Position numbers and translations under genes: made by a program. Under the pieces are notes generated by a model that saw only the letters and a program-made list of their open reading frames with translations, had not been told where the DNA came from and searched no databases. Of a DNA stretch of 32,388 nucleotides, positions 32,277 through 32,388 are shown in pieces (the stretch's first letter is position 1; each line of letters begins with the position of its first letter). Source of the stretch: Nitrospira sp. (GTDB lineage: Bacteria; Nitrospirota; Nitrospiria; Nitrospirales; Nitrospiraceae); contig VGXE01000022.1 in NCBI GenBank assembly GCA_016873455.1, forward strand, positions 1 to 32,388, given 5' to 3'.

Positions 32277-32388
32277 CGTCGATCCTCCTCCTGATGAAAT
32301 TAAGAGATACGGTTACTCAACACACCGACAACCAACGCTACACTTTACCGCGACCGCCTTCGATCTTCAATCCGTCTCTGACAGGTTT

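Noticed and set aside
1-32388. tRNA, rRNA, CRISPR arrays, prophage or insertion sequences
   Set aside because: No cloverleaf with CCA-type acceptor, no rRNA-like stretch, no regularly spaced repeats with unique spacers, and no transposase or phage genes were seen.

Overview
This is a gene-dense, moderately GC-rich bacterial chromosome segment carrying about 29 protein genes, most of them on the minus strand. There is no rRNA, tRNA, CRISPR array, prophage or transposase. The housekeeping gene types, a RecG with a long N-terminal extension, large NHL-repeat and FN3 proteins, small secreted copper and PQQ-like proteins, and the separate ScpA/ScpB pair suggest a Nitrospira-like member of the Nitrospirota. 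That assignment is recognition by style, not proof.

Layout. Positions 1-737: a branched palindromic element beside a 5'-truncated DJ-1/PfpI gene, then a hairpin terminator. Positions 738-10866: a minus-strand transcription unit reading, in gene order, giant NHL/FN3 protein, guaB, guaA, rluB-like pseudouridine synthase, aspS, aroC. It starts at a visible promoter near 10850. Positions 10924-12627: scpB and scpA (chromosome condensation) behind a promoter that predicts a leaderless message. Positions 12663-14449: a membrane-anchored pentapeptide-type protein and a bipolar histone-like protein. Positions 14656-16590: a secreted cupredoxin and a PqqD-like/methyltransferase fusion. Positions 16620-17460: a VapBC-type toxin-antitoxin pair lying between the methyltransferase gene and a decayed duplicate of its own 3' end. 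Positions 17486-21419: Ppx/GppA-like phosphatase, a coiled-coil partner and recG. Positions 21533-23858: a membrane-anchored TPR metallopeptidase and a secreted PQQ-like repeat protein. Positions 24010-27516: a small membrane protein, then a tightly coupled operon of a metallo-beta-lactamase-like protein, a TPR protein, an unknown 145-residue protein and an O-methyltransferase. Positions 27708-31766: purL, purF and a PilZ protein. The window ends with a small secreted beta-sandwich protein.

Functional themes. Purine synthesis is prominent: purL and purF lead to IMP, and guaB and guaA take IMP to GMP. The spacers of both purine pairs contain the same 7-nt tandem repeat. The most interesting non-standard signals are: inverted arrays of heptanucleotide repeats that fill gene junctions; REP-like palindromes in two places; several genes whose -10 box lies only 6-10 nt before the start codon, predicting leaderless or nearly leaderless mRNAs; the translationally coupled MBL-TPR-unknown-methyltransferase operon; and a toxin-antitoxin pair inserted at a duplicated gene end. 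All assignments come from reading the sequence and from family knowledge; no database search was run.
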